Part shown: piece after piece, positions 1 through 7,051 of the stretch
How the letters are laid out: each line of letters begins with the position of its first letter
How positions within the stretch are numbered: position 1 is the first letter of the stretch
Source: Akkermansiaceae bacterium UBA5688
GTDB taxonomy: Bacteria; Verrucomicrobiota; Verrucomicrobiia; Verrucomicrobiales; Akkermansiaceae
NCBI GenBank assembly: GCA_002420315.1
Contig: DIHU01000162.1
Location: forward strand, 1 to 18,838
Direction of reading: 5' to 3'
Length of the DNA: 18,838 bases
The notes under the pieces: generated by a model
What the model was told of the DNA's origin: nothing
Databases searched by the model: none
Seen by the model: only the letters and a program-made list of their open reading frames with translations
Position numbers and translations under genes: made by a program

Positions 1-2
1 GG

Positions 3-59
3 ACGCTAGCGCAAGAAAGTGGAATGAAAACGCCTTTTTTTGCCGATTTACACAGCTAG
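3..59 (+). CDS. possible 3' tail of a gene entering from the left edge
   Basis: Reading frame 3 is open from the window edge to a TAG at 57-59 and gives 18 residues ending TPFFADLHS. Too little is visible to assign a family. Frame 2 is also open from the edge, to a TGA at 128-130, and would overlap the end of the minus-strand lipoprotein gene. The frame 3 tail is preferred only because it stops before the next gene. Either could be chance, and sequence to the left of the window decides it. Confidence 0.22.
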   Translation, partial: TLAQESGMKTPFFADLHS

Positions 60-109
60 GACCAAACGTTGAATCGCCAGCCCTGAAAAATCATAGTTCT
101 GGCCCGGTA

Positions 110-601
110 TTACTCAAACTCTCGATTTGAAATCCTGATCGTCGAACCCCCTTTCGAAGCCATGTTTCTCTCTCCCAAAGCCTGTTCGATGATTTCCAGC
201 GACTCTATCGAAACTAGAGCAGGGCTATGAAATCCATTTCCGTCAATACTAACCGCCAGACCATTCTCTATAATGACGGTTACTTTTCCATGGTAGCTCC
301 CCCCAATTTGGCTAGAGATTGAAAAGCTTCTCTTTAACAAGTCATGGCGTTTCGTTCCAAGAACAGTCACAAAAAGCTCCTGATTCTCAGCCGCTGGTTC
401 AACTAAAATTCGTTGCTTTACAGGAACCTTCTGAAGAGCGAGATAGCTGATAAGATCCCCATTTTTTCGGTGATGAATTACCAAAAGCGGGATCTCCTCG
501 ATTTTGGGGAATTGGGCCTCTGCAACAGCAATTTGCACTTCGTTTTTGCAGCCGAACGACAATAGAGCCACTAAAAAAACGGCAATAGATCTTCTTTCCA
601 T
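110..601 (-). CDS. predicted lipoprotein of unknown function
   Basis: This encodes 163 residues starting with ATG. The N-terminus is a lipoprotein signal: positive residues (MERRS), a hydrophobic stretch, then a lipobox LSFGC with the Cys at residue 18, followed by K-N. The mature protein should be lipid-anchored in the envelope. The remainder is a soluble alternation of short strands and helices, ending in a basic and polar tail, with no motif I recognise. It lies downstream of the 114-residue Lys-rich protein gene on the same strand, but an intrinsic terminator separates the two, so it probably has its own promoter between 602 and 640. No Shine-Dalgarno sequence precedes the ATG. Existence of the gene is likely from the coherent signal peptide and ORF length; its function is unknown. 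Confidence 0.72.
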   Translation of the reverse strand: MERRSIAVFLVALLSFGCKNEVQIAVAEAQFPKIEEIPLLVIHHRKNGDLISYLALQKVPVKQRILVEPAAENQELFVTVLGTKRHDLLKRSFSISSQIGGSYHGKVTVIIENGLAVSIDGNGFHSPALVSIESLEIIEQALGERNMASKGGSTIRISNREFE

Positions 602-634
602 TTAAATAAATTCACTTAATTCCGCCGAATATCC

Positions 635-671
635 AAAAAAAAACCCGCCAAGCCGGAGCCAAGCAGGTTTT
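635..671 (-). terminator. rho-independent terminator of the Lys-rich protein gene
   Basis: Read on the minus strand, AAAACCTGCTTGGC pairs with GGCTTGGCGGGTTTT around a short TCCG loop. This gives about 14 pairs including G-T wobbles and one T-T mismatch. A run of nine T (A at 635-643 on the plus strand) follows directly. The hairpin begins 26 nt past the stop codon of the gene at 697-1041 and precedes the lipoprotein gene. GC content and the T tract make this the clearest terminator in the window. Confidence 0.85.
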
Positions 672-696
672 AAAACTGGGATGAGCAAGAAAACTT

Positions 697-1041
697 CTAC
701 TTTTTTGACGCTGAATCCTTGGGCTCTTCGGTAGGCGTTTCCTCCGATTTAAGTTCATCAACCTTTGATTCTTCTACCTTGGGAGCCTCTGTTTTGGGCT
801 TAGCGACCTTTTTGGCTGCTTTCTTAGCAACCTTCTTAGCTGCCTTCTTAGCTGCCTTCTTAGCAACCTTCTTGGCTGCTTTCTTAGCAACCTTCTTGGC
901 TGCCTTCTTAGCGGTCTTCTTGGCTGGCTTATCTGCTTTAGCTGGCTTTGAAGAGGCTCCAGCTTTAATACGTTCGTTCTTCCGCTTCAGATAAAGTTTT
1001 CTGCGGCGGCGCTTCTGGCGAGTTTTAAGATTTTGACCCAT
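697..1041 (-). CDS. histone H1-like Lys/Ala-repeat basic protein
   Basis: The protein has 114 residues in three parts. Residues 1-26 are extremely basic (MGQNLKTRQK then RRRRK) and look like a nucleic-acid or ribosome-binding head. Residues 41-80 are a near-perfect tetrapeptide repeat of A-K-K-A and V-A-K-K type, as in bacterial histone H1-like and alanine/lysine-rich DNA-binding tails. Residues 82-114 are acidic and Ser/Pro/Glu-rich. Such tails bind nucleic acid by charge (family knowledge); a role in DNA compaction or RNA binding is inference. The ATG lies 102 nt from the divergent RlmI start, so a shared promoter region is likely. The antisense strand of the repeat also reads open as a Phe/Leu/Ala-rich frame, which I regard as a shadow. 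Confidence 0.85.
   Translation of the reverse strand: MGQNLKTRQKRRRRKLYLKRKNERIKAGASSKPAKADKPAKKTAKKAAKKVAKKAAKKVAKKAAKKAAKKVAKKAAKKVAKPKTEAPKVEESKVDELKSEETPTEEPKDSASKK
802..921 (-). repeat. in-frame tandem repeat coding for A-K-K-A/V-A-K-K units
   Basis: These 120 bases encode residues 41-80 of the Lys-rich protein. On the plus strand the unit is a degenerate 12-mer such as TTCTTAGCTGCC or TTCTTAGCAACC, repeated about ten times and often alternating in 24-bp pairs. Third positions vary (ttcttagc, ttcttggc, tttcttagc), so the array has aged by substitution as well as by copying. Unit length divisible by three means gain or loss of units keeps the frame. Confidence 0.9.
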
Positions 1042-1143
1042 AGGATTAAGTTCGCCACGGAGTTAGGCCCCATTACCGAGATGTTCAAGCGAAAAGGCAC
1101 GCCATGTCTTGAACTCCTTGCTTCCCTGCCCTTTTCTTTCCGT

Positions 1144-2304
1144 ATGCCAGGCCTCATCATAAAACCCCGCTCCCGGATTTTTCACGGACACGAGTGGGTC
1201 TACGCTTCGGAAATCCAAAAAACTTTTGGAAATCCCGAACCTGGCGACATCGTGACACTCAAGGATTTCAAGGATCGTCCCCTAGGAGTAGCAATTTATA
1301 ATCCACAGTCTCAAATCGTGGCACGTAGGATCTCCCGAAGAAAACAAAAACTTGATGCTGAGTTTTTTTTAAGACGACTTGGTCAGGCCATCAATTATCG
1401 GGAATCTCTTGCGATCGAGCAGGATCTTCGAAGGATCATTTGGAGCGAATCGGACGGCCTCCCAGGAGTTATCGTCGATCAATACGGAGATCACCTCGTC
1501 TTACAAACAACCACTTTAGCCATGGATCAACGTAAAGATCTTATTGTTAGCTGCCTTGTTGAACTTCTCGCACCTAAATCAATTACTCTTCGTAACGACT
1601 CCTCTATGCGACGACCAGAGGGACTCGAGCAAGAAATTGTCATGGTTCATGGAAATCAGCCAAATCCCTTTACGGTTTCACACCTCGACTCGATTTTCGA
1701 AGTCGATCCTGCAAATGGACAAAAAACTGGGCTCTACCTCGATATCATGGATAGCTACCAAAAGGTCGCCCGCTTGGCACCCGGAAAGAAGGTACTTGAT
1801 CTATTCTGTAACCAAGGAGGATTCAGCCTAGCATGCGCACTCGCTGGAGCTCAATCGGTTCGAGCCGTAGATATCTCAGAAGATGCTACGACGGCTGCAG
1901 CCAAAAATGCTGAACTCACTGGAGTGCAAATTGAGGCGATCACAGCTAATGCCTTCGATTTCCTCAGAAAACATAACGAGACCTACGATTTGATAATCCT
2001 TGATCCTCCATCGTTTACCCGAAACAAAAAAACCGTGAAAGATGCTATGCGCGGTTACAAGGAAATCCATCTCAGGGCTCTCGGCATGTTGAATCAGAGC
2101 GGACTACTGGCGACCTTCTGTTGTTCCCATCACGCAACTCGCGAACTTTTTCTTGATAGTGTCAGGAGTGCCGCTGTTGATGGAAAGAGAACTCTCCGAA
2201 TGCTTGACAACCATTCCCAGCGACTCGATCACCCCATTATCGCAACTCTTCCGGAAACAGAATATCTAAAAGGTTTCACCTTCCAACTTGCACCGAATCG
2301 ATAG
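1144..2304 (+). CDS. rlmI: RlmI-like 23S rRNA cytosine-C5 methyltransferase
   Basis: This is a class I SAM-dependent methyltransferase of the RlmI/YccW family (PUA head, central linker, Rossmann core), 386 residues against 396 for E. coli RlmI. Numbered from this start: the PUA-like head is about 2-75, with HGHEWVY near 14-20. ESDGLPGVIVDQYG (102-115) and GLYLDIMDS (197-204) are family signatures. Motif I is VLDLFCNQGGFSLA (217-230), motif IV is LDPPSF (286-291), and FCCSHH (325-330) matches the FSCS element of RlmI. The reaction would be m5C formation on 23S rRNA; position 1962 is by analogy with E. coli. The frame stays open upstream to a TTG at 1033, but that would overlap the divergent gene and add 37 residues not seen in the family, so the ATG before PGLIIKPRSR is chosen. 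A run of eight T lies at 1363-1370. Confidence 0.85.
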   Translation: MPGLIIKPRSRIFHGHEWVYASEIQKTFGNPEPGDIVTLKDFKDRPLGVAIYNPQSQIVARRISRRKQKLDAEFFLRRLGQAINYRESLAIEQDLRRIIWSESDGLPGVIVDQYGDHLVLQTTTLAMDQRKDLIVSCLVELLAPKSITLRNDSSMRRPEGLEQEIVMVHGNQPNPFTVSHLDSIFEVDPANGQKTGLYLDIMDSYQKVARLAPGKKVLDLFCNQGGFSLACALAGAQSVRAVDISEDATTAAAKNAELTGVQIEAITANAFDFLRKHNETYDLIILDPPSFTRNKKTVKDAMRGYKEIHLRALGMLNQSGLLATFCCSHHATRELFLDSVRSAAVDGKRTLRMLDNHSQRLDHPIIATLPETEYLKGFTFQLAPNR

Positions 2305-2310
2305 TATCAA

Positions 2311-2802
2311 ATGAAGACCCGTATTGCGATCATATCCCTCATTGTAGTCGTAGTGATTAGCGGACTTGTTTGGCACTACAATCAACCCAAACAAAAAATT
2401 AACAGGACTATCGATCAGTTTATCAGAGCTATCGAATATAACAGCTCAAACCTCCGAAGCCGTGATGATGTTCATGAGGCTGTCAAAGTTTCTACAGAAG
2501 ACCCCATCACACTCAAAATCTCGGAGCTCCCCTTCAATATTGATATACCAAGAGAGATATCATTGGAAGGCCTTTGCAATCGAATCGATCTCCTTCACTC
2601 CATGACAGTTAGACGAGAATTTACAAAGCTCGAGGAAGACATCCAATTAATGGGCAATAAAGCTCAGCTTACTCGAATCGATGAAATCACGATGACAAGC
2701 CCCCTTCGCGAGAGTAGGAGCGAATTATGGGAAATCATCTTTGACCTCGAACTTAAAGAAGGATGGAAAATTACCGCGATCCGAGCCAGAAGACATCAGT
2801 GA
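2311..2802 (+). CDS. membrane-anchored small protein, possibly NTF2-like
   Basis: The product has 163 residues. Residues 4-22 form one strongly hydrophobic segment (IAIISLIVVVVISGLVW) after MKTR, so this is an uncleaved signal anchor with the rest outside the cytoplasm. The soluble part starts with a helix (INRTIDQFIRAIEYN) and ends in two strands with WEIIFDLELKEGWKITAIR. That layout recalls NTF2/SnoaL-like alpha-beta barrels, where a final strand reads like DGWKI; this is inference from pattern only. The gene begins 6 nt after the rlmI stop and is presumably cotranscribed with it. Its stop lies 10 nt from the convergent recG stop, and no terminator is visible between them. Confidence 0.72.
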   Translation: MKTRIAIISLIVVVVISGLVWHYNQPKQKINRTIDQFIRAIEYNSSNLRSRDDVHEAVKVSTEDPITLKISELPFNIDIPREISLEGLCNRIDLLHSMTVRREFTKLEEDIQLMGNKAQLTRIDEITMTSPLRESRSELWEIIFDLELKEGWKITAIRARRHQ

Positions 2803-2812
2803 TTCTTCGGGG

Positions 2813-4819
2813 CTATTGGTTTGTCACCTCAGCCTGCTCTAGGAGCCACGCTTTAAGATGAACGTGTTTTTTGAGGCTTGGATCATTGCGCAGCAATTCC
2901 TCAGCAACTTCACGTACCTCGCGAATGATGGACGTGTCTGACAAAAACTCGACAAACCTCAAGCATCCCGTCCCGCTCTGTAGGGTGCCCAAAACCTCTC
3001 CTGGACCGCGCAGCCTCAAATCCTCTTCCGCAATCTTGAATCCATCAACCGTGCCAGCCAAAATATTCAGTTTCTCAAGTGCTTCGGAATTTTTACCATC
3101 GGTTACGAGCACACAGTAGCTCTTGTGCTCTCCCCGCCCAATACGGCCTCGTAATTGATGTAGCTGGGCCAGCCCAAAGCGCTCGGCATTGAAAATCACC
3201 ATGACATTAGCATTGGGCACATCCACACCGACCTCGATCACAGTCGTCGAGACCAACACCTCTGTTTTACCATCACGAAATCGAGTCATCACCGCCTCCT
3301 TCTCTTCGGATGGTATTTTACCATGAAGTAACTCGACTTCGAAATGCTTGAATCGTTTCTGCCACTTTAGATGCTCCTCAACAGCCGATCCTGCCTTTAC
3401 CGATTTGCTTTCATTCACAAGCGGATAAACCAAATAAGCCTGGCGGCCCTTTTCAAGTTGACCAGTGATAAAATTAGTCAACTCGGTGATCTTCGGCTTC
3501 ACACGCACTCCGCTGATAATCTTACCCCTTCCAGCTGGTAACTCATCCAAGATCGAGACATCAAGATCACCATAAATTGTTAAGGTTAAAGTTCTTGGAA
3601 TTGGCGTTGCTGTCATCACCAAAACATCGGGCATCACTCCACGGCGAATAAGTTTTCCTCGTTGGGCTACACCAAACTTATGTTGTTCATCGATTACAAT
3701 TAGGCCCAGATCATCGAAATCCACTTTATCGTAAAGCAGTGCATGGGTCCCCACTATTATCGGAGCTGCCATCACATCTTCCCTTCGATCAGCCGTCGCT
3801 AAGCCCACCTTAATACCAAGTGGCGAAAGCCATTTCGAAAAAGTAAGATGATGTTGCTCTGCCAAAATCTGGGTTGGAGCCATCAAAACCGCCTGACAAC
3901 CAGAATCAACAGCAAGCAGCATTGCGCACATTGCCACGAAAGTTTTTCCACTTCCAACATCGCCTTGCAGCAATCGATTCATTGGCCGCTGAACCCGCAT
4001 ATCCCTGATAATCTCTTTAACACTTCTCTTCTGAGCGTCAGTCAAATCAAAGGGCAGGGAATTATAAAACTCAGTAAGAAGCCCCGTTCGCTTTCCAAGA
4101 ATCCGCCCGCTCAAATCTGCGTGACGAGCCCTTCGCCAAACGACTCGCAGCTGCTGAAGGAAAAATTCCTCCTTTGCAAAATAGCGTCGTGCCGCATCAG
4201 ATTCCTTTAATTCCTCTGGAAAATGAGCCTCACGGAAGACTTTAATTCTAGGGTAGGATGAATCGATATCATATAGTGAAATCAAGGAATCACCTTCAAC
4301 CACTTCGAGTGCCTTAAAAATAACCTCTCGCAACCTTCTCTGAGGAACACCACTCACATTCTTGTAAATTGGAACAATGCGCTCGAGATGAACGCTCCGA
4401 CCTTCTTCAGAAACAACCTCGAACTCCGGATGATCTATCAGGACTTTTCCTCCGCTCTCCTTGGGCTTGCCATAAAGCACGACCTCATGCCCCACCGCTA
4501 TAATCTTGTGAAGAAAAGGCATCTTAAACCAACGGCATGTGACTTGAGCAAATCCTCCTCCCGCGTGATCTTCGACGACAGCTTCATAAAACCCCTTACC
4601 ACCAAAGCCTTTACGTTGGGTATCGATCACCAACCCCCGAAGACAGACCGAGCCACCTCCTGCTTGGGCTGGAAAGGCGTCGAAACGGCGTCGATCCTCA
4701 TATCGTTTCGGTAGCCATTCGATAAGCTCCGCAATTCTTTCAATCCCGGCAACTCTTAGTGCTTCGACCTCCTGATTACGGACGCCCGATAGCGATTGAA
4801 GTAAATCATTCGCATTCAT
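2813..4819 (-). CDS. recG: ATP-dependent DNA helicase RecG
   Basis: RecG is a superfamily 2 double-stranded DNA translocase that remodels stalled forks and Holliday junctions. With the ATG at 4819 it has 668 residues, near the 693 of E. coli. The OB-fold wedge lies about 55-145 (GSVCLRGLVID to DHPEFEVV). The Walker A motif GDVGSGKT is at 286-293, the DEQH box at 377-380, and MTATPIPRTL at about 402-411. Motif V, TTVIEVGVDVP, lies at about 524-534, and motif VI, QLRGRIGRG, at 554-562. All key residues are intact. A GTG two codons upstream (4825) is also possible, but the ATG has the better GGAAGTGGAA leader. Its start lies inside the end of recJ (overlap 14 nt), implying translational coupling in one repair operon. 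Confidence 0.97.
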   Translation of the reverse strand: MNANDLLQSLSGVRNQEVEALRVAGIERIAELIEWLPKRYEDRRRFDAFPAQAGGGSVCLRGLVIDTQRKGFGGKGFYEAVVEDHAGGGFAQVTCRWFKMPFLHKIIAVGHEVVLYGKPKESGGKVLIDHPEFEVVSEEGRSVHLERIVPIYKNVSGVPQRRLREVIFKALEVVEGDSLISLYDIDSSYPRIKVFREAHFPEELKESDAARRYFAKEEFFLQQLRVVWRRARHADLSGRILGKRTGLLTEFYNSLPFDLTDAQKRSVKEIIRDMRVQRPMNRLLQGDVGSGKTFVAMCAMLLAVDSGCQAVLMAPTQILAEQHHLTFSKWLSPLGIKVGLATADRREDVMAAPIIVGTHALLYDKVDFDDLGLIVIDEQHKFGVAQRGKLIRRGVMPDVLVMTATPIPRTLTLTIYGDLDVSILDELPAGRGKIISGVRVKPKITELTNFITGQLEKGRQAYLVYPLVNESKSVKAGSAVEEHLKWQKRFKHFEVELLHGKIPSEEKEAVMTRFRDGKTEVLVSTTVIEVGVDVPNANVMVIFNAERFGLAQLHQLRGRIGRGEHKSYCVLVTDGKNSEALEKLNILAGTVDGFKIAEEDLRLRGPGEVLGTLQSGTGCLRFVEFLSDTSIIREVREVAEELLRNDPSLKKHVHLKAWLLEQAEVTNQ

Positions 4820-6497
4820 TTCCACTTCCGACCGCAGCCTTCACATTTTGAATACTTACCTGCACGCTAACCCGGCCCCGGAAAACATTTCGATCGACCG
4901 CAAATGCAATATCCCAAGGAGGATCCGGTAATTCGTTGGCTCCCCCACCAAAAAAAATCGCATCACGCTCGTCATAGCCCTGCCTTAGAGATAATCGTAA
5001 ATGGTTATTCTTCAAACGCCTTGGCGGCTCGGTGAGCCAAACATTACGAGCCATAAAAACCGGCTGAGGATTTGAACTACCGAAGGGTTGCAGGAGTTCG
5101 TAGCTCGCCAAAAAATCAAGAGAAAGTTCCCCAAGCTCAACTTCGGCATCAACTTGAACCTTAGGCTCAAGGTCCTTCTCGCCGCAAGTTTCATTCACAA
5201 ACTTCACGAAATCCTCGCGAAAAACATCTATTAATTCCTCATGGATACTCAAACCAGCTGCCATATGGTGTCCACCCCCTGCGATCAGATGGTCTCGACA
5301 CGATCCGATTGCATCAACCAATGAAATCCCAGCAATACTCCGGCCGCTTCCTTTCCCAATACCATTTTTATCGATCGAAATTACGAAGGCTGGCTTATGA
5401 TAAAGCCGCATCAGTCTGGAGGCAACGATCCCTACTACTCCAGCGTGCCACGACCGCGAACCAACAACGATAACCGGTTCATTAAAACTATCTTTTAACA
5501 TCGCCATCGCTTCTGCAAAAATTGCCTGCTCCAACTGTTGACGGTTCCGGTTAAAGTTCTCCAATTCGTCGGCCAAATCGAGAGCTTTGTCTGAGCATTC
5601 GGCCATCAGAATCTCGAGAGCTTTTTCCGGTTGATCCATACGTCCGGCTGCATTCAATCTAGGGCCGATCCGAAAACCAATATCAGAGCTACTTAATCTC
5701 CCTTCAGTCCCGGTGAGCTTTAAGAGGGCTCGGAGCCCTGGCCTGACCGAGTTCTCAAGTTTCCGCAACCCATGCCTTACTAAAAGCCGATTTTCATCCA
5801 CCAGGGGAACAATATCCGAAATCGTTGCAACAGCCACTAGATCCAGTACCGATTTAAGATCAAAGGTCTCAAGTGGCCTCCTCTTAAGTAACGCATGTGC
5901 CAGCTTAAAAACAACTCCGGCTGCGCAAAGATAATCGTGAGTATGACCCGAGGCTTTCGGGTTGACCAAGGCGACGCAATCAGGTCGCCCATCGGGACCA
6001 ATCTCATGATGATCAACAACTACGGTGTCAATCCCCTTACTCTTAAGCATCGCGATCGCCTCGTTCGAAACCGTTCCGCAATCGACCGAAATCATAAGGT
6101 CAGGCTTGCCGCATTCATTCAGGCAACGTTCTAGCCCTCCCTCACTCAAGCCATAGCCCTCGCTACTCCGGCGAGGAATAAACGAGGTTGGTTTCAAACC
6201 ATACGCTTCGAGTGTTTTGCAAAGCACTGCAATCGAACTCACCCCATCAACATCGTAATCTCCGTATACGCAAACGCGTTCCCTTTTATCAACCGCATGC
6301 AAGATCCGCTCAACAGCAAGATTAATCTCCGGAATCTCGAAAGGATCAGTTAACTCGGCGAGACGTGGCCGCAGAAACCGCTCAACTTCATCGTAATGAA
6401 CCCCTCTTTGCGCAAGTAATCGACCAAGAATGTCCGGCATTCCCTCTGGAACCAGATCTTGCCAACCCTCGGGTGCTTCGCGGATGACCCACTGCAC
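4806..6497 (-). CDS. recJ: single-stranded-DNA exonuclease RecJ
   Basis: RecJ is the 5'-3' single-strand exonuclease of the DHH superfamily, acting in RecF-pathway recombination and mismatch repair. Numbered from the GTG at 6497 (563 residues): motif I GDYDVDG 79-85, motif II SVDCG 137-141, DHH 162-164, motif IV SDIVPL about 227-232, GPRLNAAGRM 278-287, and DHHA1 motif GGGHHMAAG 407-415. A C-terminal OB domain follows. All metal-binding motifs are present. The frame extends 7 codons further to a TTG at 6518, but the GTG has an AGGAAG eight bases upstream and begins MQWVIREAP, as RecJ proteins commonly start. The gene follows the small secreted-protein gene by 27 nt and overlaps recG at its 3' end. 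Confidence 0.96.
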   Translation of the reverse strand: MQWVIREAPEGWQDLVPEGMPDILGRLLAQRGVHYDEVERFLRPRLAELTDPFEIPEINLAVERILHAVDKRERVCVYGDYDVDGVSSIAVLCKTLEAYGLKPTSFIPRRSSEGYGLSEGGLERCLNECGKPDLMISVDCGTVSNEAIAMLKSKGIDTVVVDHHEIGPDGRPDCVALVNPKASGHTHDYLCAAGVVFKLAHALLKRRPLETFDLKSVLDLVAVATISDIVPLVDENRLLVRHGLRKLENSVRPGLRALLKLTGTEGRLSSSDIGFRIGPRLNAAGRMDQPEKALEILMAECSDKALDLADELENFNRNRQQLEQAIFAEAMAMLKDSFNEPVIVVGSRSWHAGVVGIVASRLMRLYHKPAFVISIDKNGIGKGSGRSIAGISLVDAIGSCRDHLIAGGGHHMAAGLSIHEELIDVFREDFVKFVNETCGEKDLEPKVQVDAEVELGELSLDFLASYELLQPFGSSNPQPVFMARNVWLTEPPRRLKNNHLRLSLRQGYDERDAIFFGGGANELPDPPWDIAFAVDRNVFRGRVSVQVSIQNVKAAVGSGNECE

Positions 6498-6505
6498 CTG
6501 CTTTT

Positions 6506-6511
6506 CTTCCT
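6506..6511 (-). promoter_or_regulatory. Shine-Dalgarno sequence deciding the recJ start
   Basis: On the minus strand AGGAAG lies 8 nt before the GTG at 6495-6497. This is among the few recognisable ribosome-binding sites in the window. It favours the GTG over the upstream in-frame TTG at 6518, which has none. Confidence 0.6.
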
Positions 6512-6524
6512 GGCTCAAGATTCG

Positions 6525-6764
6525 CTAGGATTTTCCTTTAGAGATGAAAAGGCCCCTCTCTTTTTTGGCGATAAGAAGGCTCCCATTTTTAATCACGCCC
6601 TGATGGACACCTAAAAAAATAAAGGTCTCAGTCATCTTAACGTCATATTCTCCATCTCGAACTTTATAAGGGTAGCAAAGCGGTGGGTAATCAGCCCCAG
6701 AAGCCAATGACCCTAAGACGGTCATCAGAATCCAAAACCGGATCAGGTGAAAAATCGATTTCAT
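6525..6764 (-). CDS. small secreted protein of unknown function
   Basis: The product is 79 residues starting with ATG. Residues 1-24 form a standard signal peptide: MKSIFHLIR, a hydrophobic core FWILMTVLG, then SLASGA with likely cleavage before DYPP. The mature part is about 55 residues, with one Cys (PPLCYPYK), and looks like a short beta-rich protein. No family is recognised. It is the first gene of the operon with recJ and recG (gap 27 nt to the recJ GTG), although nothing in it suggests DNA repair, so the linkage may be positional only. The upstream region has no clear ribosome-binding site. Confidence 0.62.
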   Translation of the reverse strand: MKSIFHLIRFWILMTVLGSLASGADYPPLCYPYKVRDGEYDVKMTETFIFLGVHQGVIKNGSLLIAKKERGLFISKGKS

Positions 6765-7051
6765 GATGTAATACTGGCAGCCGATCCGCCCGCCCGCAAG
6801 CGAAAGACTTCAGACACTCTATTTGACTTTGGAAAATACTCTCCTCCGACTTTATTCACCTCAAAATTTGGAACTATGATAGTCCGAATTTAAGGCCGTT
6901 TGGTTATCATTCCCTTAATCAAATCTCTCGCTCTCACAATTTACTCTTCAACAGATTTACACTTTTTTACTCAAGAGCCTTTATTTCCCAACTTCACGAA
7001 AGTAATCTGATAGATCGACGAATTCACGATATTACACTAAAGAGATATCCT

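Noticed and set aside
802..921. Tandem repeats as a possible CRISPR array
   Set aside because: Units are 12 bp, contiguous without spacers, in frame, and encode a Lys/Ala peptide repeat.
719..994. Plus-strand ORF with repeated FLAAFLATFLAAFLA text resembling transmembrane segments
   Set aside because: It is the antisense of the Ala/Lys repeat of the 697-1041 gene; antisense of GCT/AAG-rich codons gives Phe/Leu/Ala. The minus-strand protein has the proper start, stop and terminator.
1033..1143. Upstream TTG start for the RlmI-like protein
   Set aside because: It would overlap the divergent Lys-rich gene, has no ribosome-binding site, and adds residues not found in the family.
6823..6880. Promoter-like TTGACT at 6823 and TATGAT at 6875 before cluster A
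   Set aside because: The spacing between the boxes is 46 nt, so they do not form one promoter, and neither has a convincing partner at 16-18 nt.
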